Notes: a model not told the origin generated them from the sequence alone. DNA of 64,000 bases from Clostridia bacterium (GCA_017475185.1 JAFVGB010000012.1:1-64000); one strand, 5' to 3'; counted from the first letter of the stretch, positions 52,921-63,661 are shown. Translations and numbers: made by a program.

Positions 52921-54510
52921 ATGAGTAAAACTAAAGGATATGTAAGTTTTGTATTACACGCACATTTACCATTTATTCATCATCCCGAAAGTGAAGACTA
53001 TTTGGAGGAACAATGGTTATTTGAAGCAATTTCTGAAACATATATTCCACTTCTAACAAATTTTGAAATGCTTGTTAATGAAGGCGTAGATTTCAGAATT
53101 ACCATCTCTCTTACTCCTCCTCTTTTATGTATGCTTTCAAATAAATTACTACAAAAACGATATATTAAATATTTAAATCAACATATAGAATTATCTGAAA
53201 AAGAAATTGAAAGAACAAAATATGATTCTAGACTTAATGATTTAGCAAAATATTATTTTAATCGATATTCTAATGACTTAAAAATTTTTAAAGAAAAATA
53301 TAATTGTAATTTAATAAATGGTTTTAAACATTTTCAAGATATTGGTGTTTTAGAAATTATTACATGTGGTGCAACACATGGATATTTTCCTATTCTATAT
53401 ACAAACGAAACCGCAGTTAAAGCTCAAATTGCAGTTGGTGTTCAAACATATGAAAAGTATTTAGGAAGAAAACCCAAAGGAATTTGGCTTCCTGAATGTG
53501 GCTATGTTCCAGAGGCTGATAAATATTTAAAAGAATTTGGAATTAAATACATTATCACTGAATCACATGGTATTTTATATGCAAATCCTGCTCCTCTATT
53601 TGGCACTTTTGCTCCTATTGTTTCTCCAAATGGTATTGTTGCTTTTGGTAGAGATATTGAGTCTTCTAGACAAGTATGGAGTTCTGAAATAGGTTATCCT
53701 GGTGATTTCAATTACCGCGAATTTTATAGAGATATTGGATATGAAGCTGATTATGAATATATAAAACCATATATAGCTCATAACGGCGTAAGAGTTCATA
53801 CTGGAATTAAATATTATCGTATTACAGGAAAAACTGAAAATAAAGATTATTACAATGTTCAATGGGCAAAAGATACTGCTGAAAAACAAGCAGGTCATTT
53901 CTTTGATTGTAGGACTGCTCAAATAGATTTTGCTGCTAAACATACACAAAACCCGCCTATCATATTATGTCCCTATGATGCTGAATTATATGGGCATTGG
54001 TGGTATGAAGGTCCATATTGGTTATATATTTTGTTTAAGAAAATTTATTATAATAAATCTAATTTCGAATTAATTACTCCTAGTGAATATATTGAAAAAT
54101 TTCCAGTTATGCAAGAATGCCAGCCTTGTAGATCTAGCTGGGGTGCTAATGGTTATAGTGAAGTGTGGCTTAATGGTTCTAATGACTATGCTCATAAACA
54201 TCTACACCATTTAGGTGATAAAATGGTTGAATTAGCTCATACATTTTACAATGAAACGGATAAATTGAAGATTCGTGTTTTGAATCAATGTGCTAGAGAA
54301 GTTCTACTTGCTCAGAGCAGTGATTGGTTGTTTATTATAACTAATGGAACTATGGTTGATTATGCAAAAAAAAGAATTAAAGATCATGTTGGAAGATTTA
54401 ATAGGTTTTATGATGAGCTTATGAGTGGCGAAATTGATGAGACATTTTTAAAATATGTAGAAAAACAAGATTGCGCTTTTGAGGATATCGATTTTAGGGT
54501 TTATAGCTAA
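52921..54510 (+). CDS. GH57 1,4-alpha-glucan branching enzyme (DUF1957 type)
   Basis: About 529 residues. The N terminus FVLHAHLPFIHHPE is the first GH57 motif. WLPECGY carries the catalytic nucleophile glutamate. PYDAELYGHWWYEGPYW carries the acid/base aspartate. The C-terminal DUF1957 helical domain has RSSWGANGYSEVWLNG. It should introduce alpha-1,6 branches into alpha-glucan. Start 52921 has AAAGGAAG. Confidence 0.9.
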   Translation: MSKTKGYVSFVLHAHLPFIHHPESEDYLEEQWLFEAISETYIPLLTNFEMLVNEGVDFRITISLTPPLLCMLSNKLLQKRYIKYLNQHIELSEKEIERTKYDSRLNDLAKYYFNRYSNDLKIFKEKYNCNLINGFKHFQDIGVLEIITCGATHGYFPILYTNETAVKAQIAVGVQTYEKYLGRKPKGIWLPECGYVPEADKYLKEFGIKYIITESHGILYANPAPLFGTFAPIVSPNGIVAFGRDIESSRQVWSSEIGYPGDFNYREFYRDIGYEADYEYIKPYIAHNGVRVHTGIKYYRITGKTENKDYYNVQWAKDTAEKQAGHFFDCRTAQIDFAAKHTQNPPIILCPYDAELYGHWWYEGPYWLYILFKKIYYNKSNFELITPSEYIEKFPVMQECQPCRSSWGANGYSEVWLNGSNDYAHKHLHHLGDKMVELAHTFYNETDKLKIRVLNQCAREVLLAQSSDWLFIITNGTMVDYAKKRIKDHVGRFNRFYDELMSGEIDETFLKYVEKQDCAFEDIDFRVYS

Positions 54511-54525
54511 TTATATTTAAAATAC

Positions 54526-54565
54526 AAAAAACTGTAAATGATACAAATGTCATTTACAGTTTTTT
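54526..54565. terminator. Bidirectional terminator of GH57 gene and ruvB
   Basis: AAAAAACTGTAAATGA and TCATTTACAGTTTTTT form a long stem between the two convergent genes, with T runs on both strands. Confidence 0.85.
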
Positions 54566-54585
54566 TATATTTTTATGATGTTATT

Positions 54586-55596
54586 TTACAAACTCTGCTG
54601 TACTGGATACCCCAAGTGCTCATACGCTGCTGGTAATGGAATTCTTCCCCTAATAGTTCTAGAAATAAATCCAATCTGAATTAAATATGGTTCATAAACA
54701 TCTTCCAATGTTTCGACTTCTTCACCTATCGTTGTTGCCAAAGTATCAATTCCCACTGGTCTTCCAGCATATTTTGATATCATTACATCTAACAGTTTTC
54801 TATCAATTTCATCTAATCCCATTTCATCTATTTCTAATCTATTTAATGCTGTTTTAGCTACTTTTAAATCTATATCTCCATCACCTAGAACTGCCGCATA
54901 ATCACGAACACGTTTTAATAATCTATTTGCAATTCTTGGTGTGCCTCTTGAACGTCTTGCTATTTCTCTTGCTGATTCATTATCAATTCCAATTCCTAAG
55001 ATTTTAGCGGAACGTTTTACTATAAATGATAAATCTTCAACATTATATAATTCTAATCTATCAACTATCCCGAATCTGTCTCTTAAAGGTGTTGATAATG
55101 TTCCTGCTTTAGTTGTTGCTCCAATTAATGTAAATTTAGGCAAATCAATCCTAATTGACTTAGCAGTTGGGCCTTTACCAATTATTATGTCTAGAGTGAA
55201 ATCTTCAAGTGCAGGATATAAAATCTCTTCTACATTTTTATTTAAACGATGAATTTCATCTATAAACAATACGTCAAATTCCTGTAAGTTTGTTAATAAA
55301 GCCGCTAAATCTCCTGCTTTTTCAATTGCAGGTCCTGAGGTAATTTTTATGTTTGAATTCATTTCATTTGAAATGATATTAGCTAATGTTGTTTTTCCAA
55401 GTCCTGGAGGTCCATATAACAAAACATGATCTAATGGTTCATTTCTTTTTTTGGCAGCTTCTATATATATTTTCATATTTTCTTTTACTTTTGACTGGCC
55501 TATGTATTCATTTAATAATTTTGGTCTTAGTGATGTTTCTAATCTTTCTTCACTATAATCTCCTATTTCTGGTCTAAGCAATCTGTCTTCTTCCAT
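54586..55596 (-). CDS. ruvB: Holliday junction branch migration ATPase RuvB
   Basis: About 336 residues: [19 protein letters not shown], Walker [10 protein letters not shown], Walker B DEIHRLN, sensor GATTKAG and the RuvB C-terminal winged helix ([20 protein letters not shown]). The start at 55596 is better spaced from AAGGGA than the GTG at 55605. ruvA is not adjacent in the window. Confidence 0.95.
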   Translation of the reverse strand: MEEDRLLRPEIGDYSEERLETSLRPKLLNEYIGQSKVKENMKIYIEAAKKRNEPLDHVLLYGPPGLGKTTLANIISNEMNSNIKITSGPAIEKAGDLAALLTNLQEFDVLFIDEIHRLNKNVEEILYPALEDFTLDIIIGKGPTAKSIRIDLPKFTLIGATTKAGTLSTPLRDRFGIVDRLELYNVEDLSFIVKRSAKILGIGIDNESAREIARRSRGTPRIANRLLKRVRDYAAVLGDGDIDLKVAKTALNRLEIDEMGLDEIDRKLLDVMISKYAGRPVGIDTLATTIGEEVETLEDVYEPYLIQIGFISRTIRGRIPLPAAYEHLGYPVQQSL

Positions 55597-55622
55597 TAAT
55601 ATCACATCCCTTTATAATTTGT

Positions 55623-55735
55623 TTAAGGACAGTCATAAAAATTTTCTTTTAGAAACTTTTCAAGACCGTCCCCTGAATGTTTCAATTTTGAAACATTTTA
55701 AGACCGTCCCCAAATGTTTCAAATGTTTCATTTTG
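55623..55735. repeat. REP-like cluster
   Basis: Three related cores (GGACAGTC, GACCGTCCCC twice) with GTTTCAATTTTGAAAC between. The first bases of the cluster coincide with the stop codon of the TagO-like gene. Confidence 0.8.
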
Positions 55736-56816
55736 TTTTTTTATCTTTTACTTTGAAAAAATCTTTATATCCAACTGCTATTACCGCAATTATCATTAAA
55801 GCAAAAGAGATTGCTTTCCATATTCCGCTTTCTAATAAAATTATCGCAAACATTCCTAAACAAGCACTTATTCCATATAAAATTAAAACCGCTTGTTTTT
55901 GTGTATATCCCTTTTTCATTAGTTTGTGATGTAAGTGTCCTGTATCTGGTGCAAAAATTGCTTTAATTGATTTACCTTTTATAATTCTTCTAACGATTGC
56001 AAATAAAGTATCTGCTATTGGTAAGGCTAAAATAATTAATGGAGATATTAATACTAGTAATGTATATGTTTTTGCAGTTCCAAGTATTGATATTACTGCT
56101 AAAGCAAATCCTAAGAATTGTGCTCCTACATCTCCGATAAAAGTTTTTGCTGGATTAAAGTTATATGGCATAAATCCAACTATTGCTCCCGCAAGTGCAG
56201 TTATTAAAATTATTGCAACTAGTGGTGATTGATTCATTGTAAATACTATTATTAACGAAAAACATGAAATCAATGTAATTCCTGATGATAAGCCATCTAA
56301 TCCGTCAATTAAGTTTATTGCATTTGTAATTCCAACAATCCATCCTACTGATAAAATATAAATATAAATGTGATTATTTATATTTAATGTTTGCTCTAAA
56401 AATGGAATATTTATGTTATCAATCTGTATTCCAAATGATACAACTACTATTGCTGCTAGGGTTTGTCCTATTAATTTTATTAATGCTGGAAGGCCTCTAA
56501 CATCATCAACAAAACCAAATATTCCAAGCACAATAATACCTAATAAAAATCCAATTAATTTATGGAAATATTGCTCTTCACCAAATGGATTAAAGTTTTT
56601 TTCTAATGTCATAATTATTAATAAATAGATACATGACAATAAAAAGCCTATTATTACTGCTATTCCTCCAAGTCGTGGCATTGGTTCTTCATTTATTCTT
56701 CTTTTCTCTGGTATGTCTATTGCTCCTACTCTTTTTGCTAATCTAATTGTATATGGTGTAATTACAAAAGCTGTTACAAATGCTAGTAGGAATGCTATGG
56801 ATATGTCTCCCCACAT
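55728..56816 (-). CDS. tagO: Undecaprenyl-phosphate sugar-1-phosphate transferase, TagO/WecA type
   Basis: 362 residues, about ten membrane helices, with the MraY/WecA family motifs IDIPEKRRINEEPMPRLGG, NLIDGLDGLSSG, GDVGAQFLGF and DTGHLHHKLMKKG. It starts a lipid-linked glycan such as teichoic acid or another envelope polymer. The downstream gene order is reversed: it is the last gene of the polysaccharide group here. Confidence 0.88.
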   Translation of the reverse strand: MWGDISIAFLLAFVTAFVITPYTIRLAKRVGAIDIPEKRRINEEPMPRLGGIAVIIGFLLSCIYLLIIMTLEKNFNPFGEEQYFHKLIGFLLGIIVLGIFGFVDDVRGLPALIKLIGQTLAAIVVVSFGIQIDNINIPFLEQTLNINNHIYIYILSVGWIVGITNAINLIDGLDGLSSGITLISCFSLIIVFTMNQSPLVAIILITALAGAIVGFMPYNFNPAKTFIGDVGAQFLGFALAVISILGTAKTYTLLVLISPLIILALPIADTLFAIVRRIIKGKSIKAIFAPDTGHLHHKLMKKGYTQKQAVLILYGISACLGMFAIILLESGIWKAISFALMIIAVIAVGYKDFFKVKDKKTK

Positions 56817-56834
56817 TTCGGGTCCACCTCACTT

Positions 56835-58589
56835 TTATTTTTCATTTTTTGTTGTTATCATTGTTACAATTGGTAGGCATGTAACTATACTATAAACATA
56901 TCTAAATTCACAAAATACTGGTGACGCCAAAGTTGTAAACCACAACATTATTATTGGAACATATATTAGAATATATTTATAATATTTTTTATAAATACAA
57001 TATCCTAAAGATATTATAATTAACCAAAACATAAATCCTATACTAAACATCATTGAAATAAATGGTATATCTCTTCTTTCAATATAAGAATCCACTTTCT
57101 TTACGAGATTTATTTCAATTATAGGCTTAGATTGTAAATACAATATTTCGTCTTTTTCCATTGTTCTATTTGCAACCCAATGTTTAGCTTCTGGATAATA
57201 ATATCCGTAGCTGTTACATATAAATGATTCTATATAATCAACGGGATATTTCTTAAATAATCGCAACCATAATTTGATAAAATCAAGTTTATTATCTGAA
57301 AATTCTTTACTATCAAAATAATTTTTTACAGGATCAGATATTACTGGATTATATAAATTTTCAATGTTATCAGATTTTATATATTTGTTTATATTATCTA
57401 ATTCTTCTTGTGATAATTCTGATTTATGATAAGATACAACTCTAGCAATTTGTTGCATTGGAACTGATAATGCTTCTCTTACTTCTCCTTTTCTTATGTT
57501 AAAAATAGCCATTATAGCTGTATTTACTGCAATATATGTTATTATTGCTATTACATACATCAATACTATTTTTTTCCAATATTTTCTTAATAGTATTGTT
57601 GCAAATGGTAGTGTTAAAATTATTACATATAATCCATTATTTCTAAAGAACATTAGTAATATCATAACTATTGTATAGAAAAATATCTTCTTTTTATTTT
57701 CTATAAATTTTTCAGTATCATTTACCAGACTCCATGTAAATAGCGTGTATACCAACATAACTCCTGCAAATAATATATCTTTCCACATCATTAAACTGAA
57801 TAATGGATTTACTGGATATACTGAATAAAATGTTAAAGCAATTATTATACTAAAAGTTGGCAATTTTCTTTTTTTCATAACATACACTGTTGTTGCAAAT
57901 ATTAAAGACATAATTAACATTTGGACAATTGTATATATTGCTACACCTGCAGTATAACTTCCAATTGCTTTTCCAAAATTCATAAAAATTCCGATAAATA
58001 ATGTGTGAATTAGTGGATGATGTGCTGTTAATTCCGATATTCCCAAGGATTGGTATATTTGTAACATTGAATCAGATGTTGTTAACCCTGGAAAGTAGTT
58101 TAAATAATATGGCATCCAACAAATAAATATAATTATCCAATAAATTAATAAATTTCTTTTATTACATTCTTTTTTAGTTGCCAAATCTTTTTGCTTAATT
58201 TTATTAATTCCATTAAAAATAATTATATTTATTATATCAAATAAGCAAAAATACCCTACAAAACTTATAAGACTTTTTCTGAAACATATTGACGTTTCAA
58301 ATATCCCTGATAAATTTTTATAATTATTTATACTGTATCCTACTACTTCTATTCCAGCAGCCAAAAAAGCTAAAATACTTGTAATAATAACTAGCCTTTT
58401 ATCAACCTTTTTTAATCCTGCTGATGTAATATAATATACTGCTATAAATTCCATAATATACATTACTGAATTACCATCATATTTAATTACATTTTTATCT
58501 AAATTTGTGTTTATGGCCATAGTTATTGCAAATGCAATAACTATTTTTAGCACATTAAACATAATTTTTTTCCATTCTATTTGTTTCAA
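56835..58589 (-). CDS. DUF6020-like polytopic membrane protein
   Basis: 584 residues with a dozen or so membrane helices and a soluble domain between about 395 and 500. PYYLNYFPGLTTSDSMLQIYQSLG and LTAHHPLIHTLFIGIFMNFG are typical of DUF6020, a GT-C-like family. A TTG start follows GAGGAG inside the end of the exporter gene. It may modify or extend the lipid-linked polymer. Confidence 0.75.
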   Translation of the reverse strand: MKQIEWKKIMFNVLKIVIAFAITMAINTNLDKNVIKYDGNSVMYIMEFIAVYYITSAGLKKVDKRLVIITSILAFLAAGIEVVGYSINNYKNLSGIFETSICFRKSLISFVGYFCLFDIINIIIFNGINKIKQKDLATKKECNKRNLLIYWIIIFICWMPYYLNYFPGLTTSDSMLQIYQSLGISELTAHHPLIHTLFIGIFMNFGKAIGSYTAGVAIYTIVQMLIMSLIFATTVYVMKKRKLPTFSIIIALTFYSVYPVNPLFSLMMWKDILFAGVMLVYTLFTWSLVNDTEKFIENKKKIFFYTIVMILLMFFRNNGLYVIILTLPFATILLRKYWKKIVLMYVIAIITYIAVNTAIMAIFNIRKGEVREALSVPMQQIARVVSYHKSELSQEELDNINKYIKSDNIENLYNPVISDPVKNYFDSKEFSDNKLDFIKLWLRLFKKYPVDYIESFICNSYGYYYPEAKHWVANRTMEKDEILYLQSKPIIEINLVKKVDSYIERRDIPFISMMFSIGFMFWLIIISLGYCIYKKYYKYILIYVPIIMLWFTTLASPVFCEFRYVYSIVTCLPIVTMITTKNEK

Positions 58590-58591
58590 TT

Positions 58592-59365
58592 TTATAACTC
58601 CTCTGCAAATCCTTTTTGTAATTTTCTAAATATTAAATATCCAATCACACAAAGTATTATAGATACTATACATACTATTCCTAGGGCCATAAAATCAGGT
58701 TTTACTTGGTTATAGAAGATATCTCTATAACCTTCAATAATATGTGCCATTGGATTGAATATAATTATTGCTTTAAATGCATCTGGTATTGATTCGCTTG
58801 AATATACTATTGGTGTTGCATAAAACATAAGCATTAATATTATTTGTACAAAGTGCTCTAAATCTCTGAAATAAACAGTAGCTGCTGAAAGAATAAATGC
58901 AATTCCTAGTTGTAATATGTATTGTATTACAAGTATTATTGGATAGAAAATAATATATTTACTAATTCCTAATCCATATCCAAGACAAAATGCAACTATT
59001 ATTATGGTTGATATAAGAAAATTAACCATTGCACTTGTTACTACTGAAATTGGTAATATTTCTCTTGGAAAATATACCTTTTTAACTATATTTGCATTTC
59101 CTACAACTGTCCATGTTGATTGTGCAACTGCTGTTGTAAAAAATGTCCATGGTATTAATCCAGCACAAACAAAAATTATATAATATTCTTGTGCATTTTT
59201 TAATATTAATGGAAATATAAAAGCATATACTGCTAATTGTAATAATGGATTTAAAAATGTCCATAATACACCTAATACAGATTTTTTATATTTTCCTCTA
59301 ATTTCTTTTTTAACATTATTTTTTAATAATTCTCTATAATTATATATATTTTTAAAAACATTCAT
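58592..59365 (-). CDS. tagG: Polysaccharide ABC exporter permease, TagG-like
   Basis: About 257 residues of the ABC-2 family, with EIRGKYKKSVLGVLWTFLNP in the N-terminal cytoplasmic part, six membrane helices and the ending FRKLQKGFAEEL. It moves an undecaprenyl-linked polymer across the membrane with the ATPase encoded just upstream. Start 59365 has AAAGGAGC. Confidence 0.87.
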   Translation of the reverse strand: MNVFKNIYNYRELLKNNVKKEIRGKYKKSVLGVLWTFLNPLLQLAVYAFIFPLILKNAQEYYIIFVCAGLIPWTFFTTAVAQSTWTVVGNANIVKKVYFPREILPISVVTSAMVNFLISTIIIVAFCLGYGLGISKYIIFYPIILVIQYILQLGIAFILSAATVYFRDLEHFVQIILMLMFYATPIVYSSESIPDAFKAIIIFNPMAHIIEGYRDIFYNQVKPDFMALGIVCIVSIILCVIGYLIFRKLQKGFAEEL

Positions 59366-59378
59366 CTTTAAGCTCCTT

Positions 59379-60116
59379 TTATCTTGTTTCTTCAACATAT
59401 GCATCAGTTACTTCGTTTACATCTCCATCCATTTTTATTTTTCCTTGATGTAACCATACAACTCTAGTACAGAATCGTTTAACTGATCCCATTCCATGAG
59501 TTACAAAAACTATTGTTTTTCCTTGTTCTTTTAACTCTTCTAATTTTTTAAAACATTTTTCTTGGAAATGTTCATCTCCAACAGATAAAATTTCGTCAAT
59601 CAGTAAAATTTCCGCATCAACATTTATAGCAACTGAAAATGCCAATCTCATGTACATTCCAGATGAATATGTTCTTACAGGATTATCTATAAAGTCTTTT
59701 AATTCAGAAAATTCAATTATTTGTTCTACTCTACTATCTATTTCTTTTTTAGTTAATCCAAAAATTGAAGCATTGAAATATATGTTTTCCCTTCCAGAAA
59801 AGTCAGGGTGGAAACCTGCTCCTAACTCTAATAATGATGTAAGTTTACCTCTTGTTTCTATTTTTCCTTTTGTTGGATAAATTATCTTTGTCATTAATTT
59901 AAGTAATGTAGATTTACCACTTCCATTTACTCCTATTAATCCAACAACTTCCCCTTTTCTTATTTTTAAATTTATTCCTTTTAATATTTCTCTTTTCTCT
60001 TTTTTAGAATTTTTCCAAAACAATAATCTTTCTTTTATTGTATTGGTTCTATCATAATATATATTAAATGATTTATATACATCTTGAACATCTATTGCTA
60101 AATCATTATCACTCAT
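59379..60116 (-). CDS. tagH: Polysaccharide ABC exporter ATPase, TagH-like
   Basis: 245 residues with Walker A GVNGSGKSTL, signature YSSGMYMRLAFS and Walker B ILLIDEILSVGD. GAGFHPDFSGRENIYFN marks O-antigen and teichoic acid exporters. It lacks the long C-terminal carbohydrate-binding extension found in some relatives. Confidence 0.9.
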   Translation of the reverse strand: MSDNDLAIDVQDVYKSFNIYYDRTNTIKERLLFWKNSKKEKREILKGINLKIRKGEVVGLIGVNGSGKSTLLKLMTKIIYPTKGKIETRGKLTSLLELGAGFHPDFSGRENIYFNASIFGLTKKEIDSRVEQIIEFSELKDFIDNPVRTYSSGMYMRLAFSVAINVDAEILLIDEILSVGDEHFQEKCFKKLEELKEQGKTIVFVTHGMGSVKRFCTRVVWLHQGKIKMDGDVNEVTDAYVEETR

Positions 60117-60144
60117 CTAAATTACGTTCCTTTCTATTCGCATT

Positions 60145-62343
60145 TTAAATTCTGAATAGTTTATTCAATCTAAATTTATAAAAGATTTTTTTACATATTC
60201 TTCCTATTCTTGAATCAACTATTCTATTAATTTTTTCAAGCCTTTCATTTCCATATTGTACAACATTTCCACTAATTGCTGGTTTCCAAGCAGGTTGTGT
60301 TGGATTTCCCCAATAATATGGTTGTCCATTTGAAGTTAATAACATAAATATATCAGTAGAATATCTACCATATAGTTCTGGATAATTTCTTACTAAAACA
60401 TCATATAAATATATTCTCATTTTTTCATTAAATTGTCTTGCCATTGAATTTTTTCTTACTCTATATAAATTTAATGTTTCTGGAATTGTCACTCCTAGAT
60501 ATCCATGACTTGCCAATGATACCCAACTATCATAATCTTCCATTCCATATTCCATTTCTATTCTGTTTTTACCGAAGTTTAGAAAATCATCTCTTCTTAT
60601 TACTGTAAATGCTGCTAACATATTTGCACATAATAAATATGGTAAATGTGTATTAAATGTTGGCCATACTGAATTACTTCCTTCAAAATATTTTACCCAA
60701 CTATATACATAAGAAACATTATCATATTGATTTAAAATGTTTATCGCTCTTTGATAGAAATCTTCTTCTATCATATCATCTGCATCTAAAAATGCTATGA
60801 ATTCACCTTTCGCATTTTCGGCTCCTACATTTCTTGCATTTGCTAAACCTTTATTTTTTATGTTGATAATTCTTATTTTATCATCATTTTCAAATTCTTT
60901 TAATGCTTCTATACTCTTTTCGTCTGTACTTCCATCATTAACTATAACAATTTCATAATTACTATAAGTTGTCTTTTTTATACTTAATATAGTTTCATTT
61001 ATTGTTTCACCTAAATTATAATAAGGTATTACAACAGACAATAATCCTTTTTGACTATCATATTTTTGTTTGTATTCATCTCTTTTTATATTATCGTTTA
61101 TAAAAGGAAATTTATTATATGTTTTTCCTTTATTTTCATTAATTACACTTTCAAAGAATTTTCTTCTTTTTTCTAAATTAGTCTCCATATTACATAATTC
61201 GTAAATTCTTTTTTGTGCATTATTTCCCATAGTATCTAGTTCTTCATCAGATAAGTTTAACAATTCTTCTAATTTATTTTCAAAATCTCCATCAACATTC
61301 CAGTCAAAAATTATTCCATTTTTACCTGATTCTTGTACCATTTCAGCTTGTCCACCATTGCTTGAAACCAAAACAGGTTTTCCCATCCACATTGAATATA
61401 TACATGTATTTGGAAAGTTTTCATATAATGAAGGTATCATAACAGCAGTAGATGACATTATATGTGGTATCAAATCTAAATGTGGAATAGATTTCATAAA
61501 CTCCAAGTTTTCATTTTCAATATATGATTTATATTTATTTTTTAACATTTCTCCAAGGTATTCACCCTTTGGTTCAAGAATTGTGTCACCACCAATTATT
61601 TTTATTTTGAAATCTAAACCTTTATCCCATAGTTTTTGAGCACCTTTTAGCATTTGTACAACACCTTTACGGTATTCTGTTCTACCAAAATAAAGTATTG
61701 TTTTCTTTTCTTTATCTCTTGTAATATCTTTATATTTTTCCTTTTCTTCTTCATCTATATCAAATGGTAAATTAATTACATTAATCTTTTTATCTCCAGC
61801 AACACTTTGCAATTTATCTGCTAAAAATTGACTTGGACAAACCAATGCATCAGCTGCTTTTATACAGAATTTTTCCATTTCACCTACCCAATATGTAGGG
61901 TGTGTATATCTTGTATATTGATTTATTCTTAATGTTTCAAATGCTGGTGTATGTAAATGTACAACAATTGGTATATCTTTTAAATATTCATTTCCAATAT
62001 ATTTATTTTGTAAAACATATTGGCCAATTGCATTATATTCTTGTGTTTCGATAATATCTGGCTTTCCTTCAATTTTTATTAAATTAATTACTTCTTCATA
62101 ATATTGATAAGCTAACGCATTTTCATAACCTAAATATCCATAGTAATCTTTTTCACATTGTTTGAATCTATAAACTTTATAACCTTCTTTTGATGTTTCC
62201 ATTTTTGTGTTATTGTTTCCTCTAACTATTACAGTTACATCATTTCCCGCTTCTGCAAACATTTTTGCACAATTTTCTACATATGTACCTATTCCTCCAC
62301 CAAATTCTGGTGCAAATTCTCCTGTTAAAAACCAAATTTTCAT
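60145..62343 (-). CDS. Bifunctional glycosyltransferase, GT4 plus GT2
   Basis: 732 residues. About 1-405 form a GT-B family 4 enzyme (FAPEFGGGIGTYVENC, LYFGRTEYRKGVVQML, PSLYENFPNTC). About 430-700 form a GT-A family 2 enzyme (SVVIPYYNLGETINETI, VNDGST, FLDADDMIEEDF). Both would add sugars to the exported polymer. A similar fusion class is common in wall polysaccharide loci. Confidence 0.87.
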   Translation of the reverse strand: MKIWFLTGEFAPEFGGGIGTYVENCAKMFAEAGNDVTVIVRGNNNTKMETSKEGYKVYRFKQCEKDYYGYLGYENALAYQYYEEVINLIKIEGKPDIIETQEYNAIGQYVLQNKYIGNEYLKDIPIVVHLHTPAFETLRINQYTRYTHPTYWVGEMEKFCIKAADALVCPSQFLADKLQSVAGDKKINVINLPFDIDEEEKEKYKDITRDKEKKTILYFGRTEYRKGVVQMLKGAQKLWDKGLDFKIKIIGGDTILEPKGEYLGEMLKNKYKSYIENENLEFMKSIPHLDLIPHIMSSTAVMIPSLYENFPNTCIYSMWMGKPVLVSSNGGQAEMVQESGKNGIIFDWNVDGDFENKLEELLNLSDEELDTMGNNAQKRIYELCNMETNLEKRRKFFESVINENKGKTYNKFPFINDNIKRDEYKQKYDSQKGLLSVVIPYYNLGETINETILSIKKTTYSNYEIVIVNDGSTDEKSIEALKEFENDDKIRIINIKNKGLANARNVGAENAKGEFIAFLDADDMIEEDFYQRAINILNQYDNVSYVYSWVKYFEGSNSVWPTFNTHLPYLLCANMLAAFTVIRRDDFLNFGKNRIEMEYGMEDYDSWVSLASHGYLGVTIPETLNLYRVRKNSMARQFNEKMRIYLYDVLVRNYPELYGRYSTDIFMLLTSNGQPYYWGNPTQPAWKPAISGNVVQYGNERLEKINRIVDSRIGRICKKIFYKFRLNKLFRI

Positions 62344-62347
62344 TATA

Positions 62348-63661
62348 TTAACATCCTTTCCATATTTTTTTTATTATTCTATTTATCAACCTTCTGCTTT
62401 TTTTATATTTTGCTATTTCTTCAAAATATAAGTCATTATTCTCATCATATCGATATTTTTCATAATTATTTCCTATTAAGTTCTTTATTATAGTTTCAAT
62501 ATCTTCTTCATAATCACAATTCAACATATATGCTCTTTTTATATTTCTAGTATGAACAATATATTGAATAAAAGATTTCCAATGTTTTTTGTCTATAAAT
62601 GTTGATAAATCAAACACCTCAGCATATTCTTCGAATTTCTGTCTATATATATATGGTGATTCATGTGTTGTTAGTATTGTTATTTTTTTATTTTCGTTAT
62701 GTATTTTTTTTAATAAGTCTAATTTAAATGTATCTGTATTTAGCGTATTAGTTATATAAAGAACCCTTTGTTCATCTATTTTTGCAATAACATTATTAAC
62801 TTCACTATAATCAATTTCACTCGAATTATCAAGTATTTTGTTTTTCTCCTCACTATTGTTAGGATAAATTTTTGCTTTAATTTCTTTGTTTATTTTTTTT
62901 GCTTGTTCTTCTAATTCTTGTTTTCTTTTTTCATTATCATTGTTTTCATTAGAATTAATCCATGTTAATAAAGATGTCTTTTTTCTTCTATACCAAAATC
63001 CGTAAAATCCAATTTCAACTGGATAATTTCCTTTTTGCATCATTCTTAGCCATAAATGCCAATCTTCATTTACATATCTCTTAGCTATTGAGTAACCACC
63101 CAATTCCAAGATTTTTTGTTTTCTTATTAATGCAGTTGCTGTAATCATATTATCTACTTTCATTTTTTCGACATCAAATGCTCTTTTATCCAAGTCATTA
63201 AATTCTCCGAAATTTACAATGTTTGTGTACGCCCATGCCGCTTTTGGATTGGTTTTTAATGCCCAATAACTACATTCTAAAGTTGTAGGTTCTATTAAAT
63301 CATCTGCATCTAATGGAAAAATTAAATCTGTTGTTGATTTAGATATTCCATAATCCCTTCCTTTTGCCAATCCTTCATTTTCTTTATTATATATTTTAAT
63401 CCTATCATCTAATGCTTTTAAATTTGAAAGAACTTCTTCTGTATTTTCTTCTGTACTTCCATCATTAACTATTATCCATTCCCAGTAAGGAAATGTTTGA
63501 TTACTTAAACTTCTATATGTTTGCATTATATAATCTTTATAATTATAATAAGATGTAATTACACTGATTTTAGGATCATTTATTTTTATATTTTCAATTA
63601 ATCTTTTCCCTGGTTGTCTTTTAAAATCAAAAAACACATTTTTCTCAATATTATCTTCCAT
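62348..63661 (-). CDS. Glycosyltransferase family 2 with C-terminal extension
   Basis: 437 residues. The catalytic domain (about 25-250) has SVITSYYNYKDYIMQTYRSL, WIIVNDGSTEE and PLDADDLIEP. The remaining 180 residues begin with a charged helix and then resemble a partial GT4-type N-terminal fold (VLYITNTLNTDTFKLDLLKK); its role is unclear. It sits 4 nt before the GT4-GT2 gene. Confidence 0.82.
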   Translation of the reverse strand: MEDNIEKNVFFDFKRQPGKRLIENIKINDPKISVITSYYNYKDYIMQTYRSLSNQTFPYWEWIIVNDGSTEENTEEVLSNLKALDDRIKIYNKENEGLAKGRDYGISKSTTDLIFPLDADDLIEPTTLECSYWALKTNPKAAWAYTNIVNFGEFNDLDKRAFDVEKMKVDNMITATALIRKQKILELGGYSIAKRYVNEDWHLWLRMMQKGNYPVEIGFYGFWYRRKKTSLLTWINSNENNDNEKRKQELEEQAKKINKEIKAKIYPNNSEEKNKILDNSSEIDYSEVNNVIAKIDEQRVLYITNTLNTDTFKLDLLKKIHNENKKITILTTHESPYIYRQKFEEYAEVFDLSTFIDKKHWKSFIQYIVHTRNIKRAYMLNCDYEEDIETIIKNLIGNNYEKYRYDENNDLYFEEIAKYKKSRRLINRIIKKIWKGC

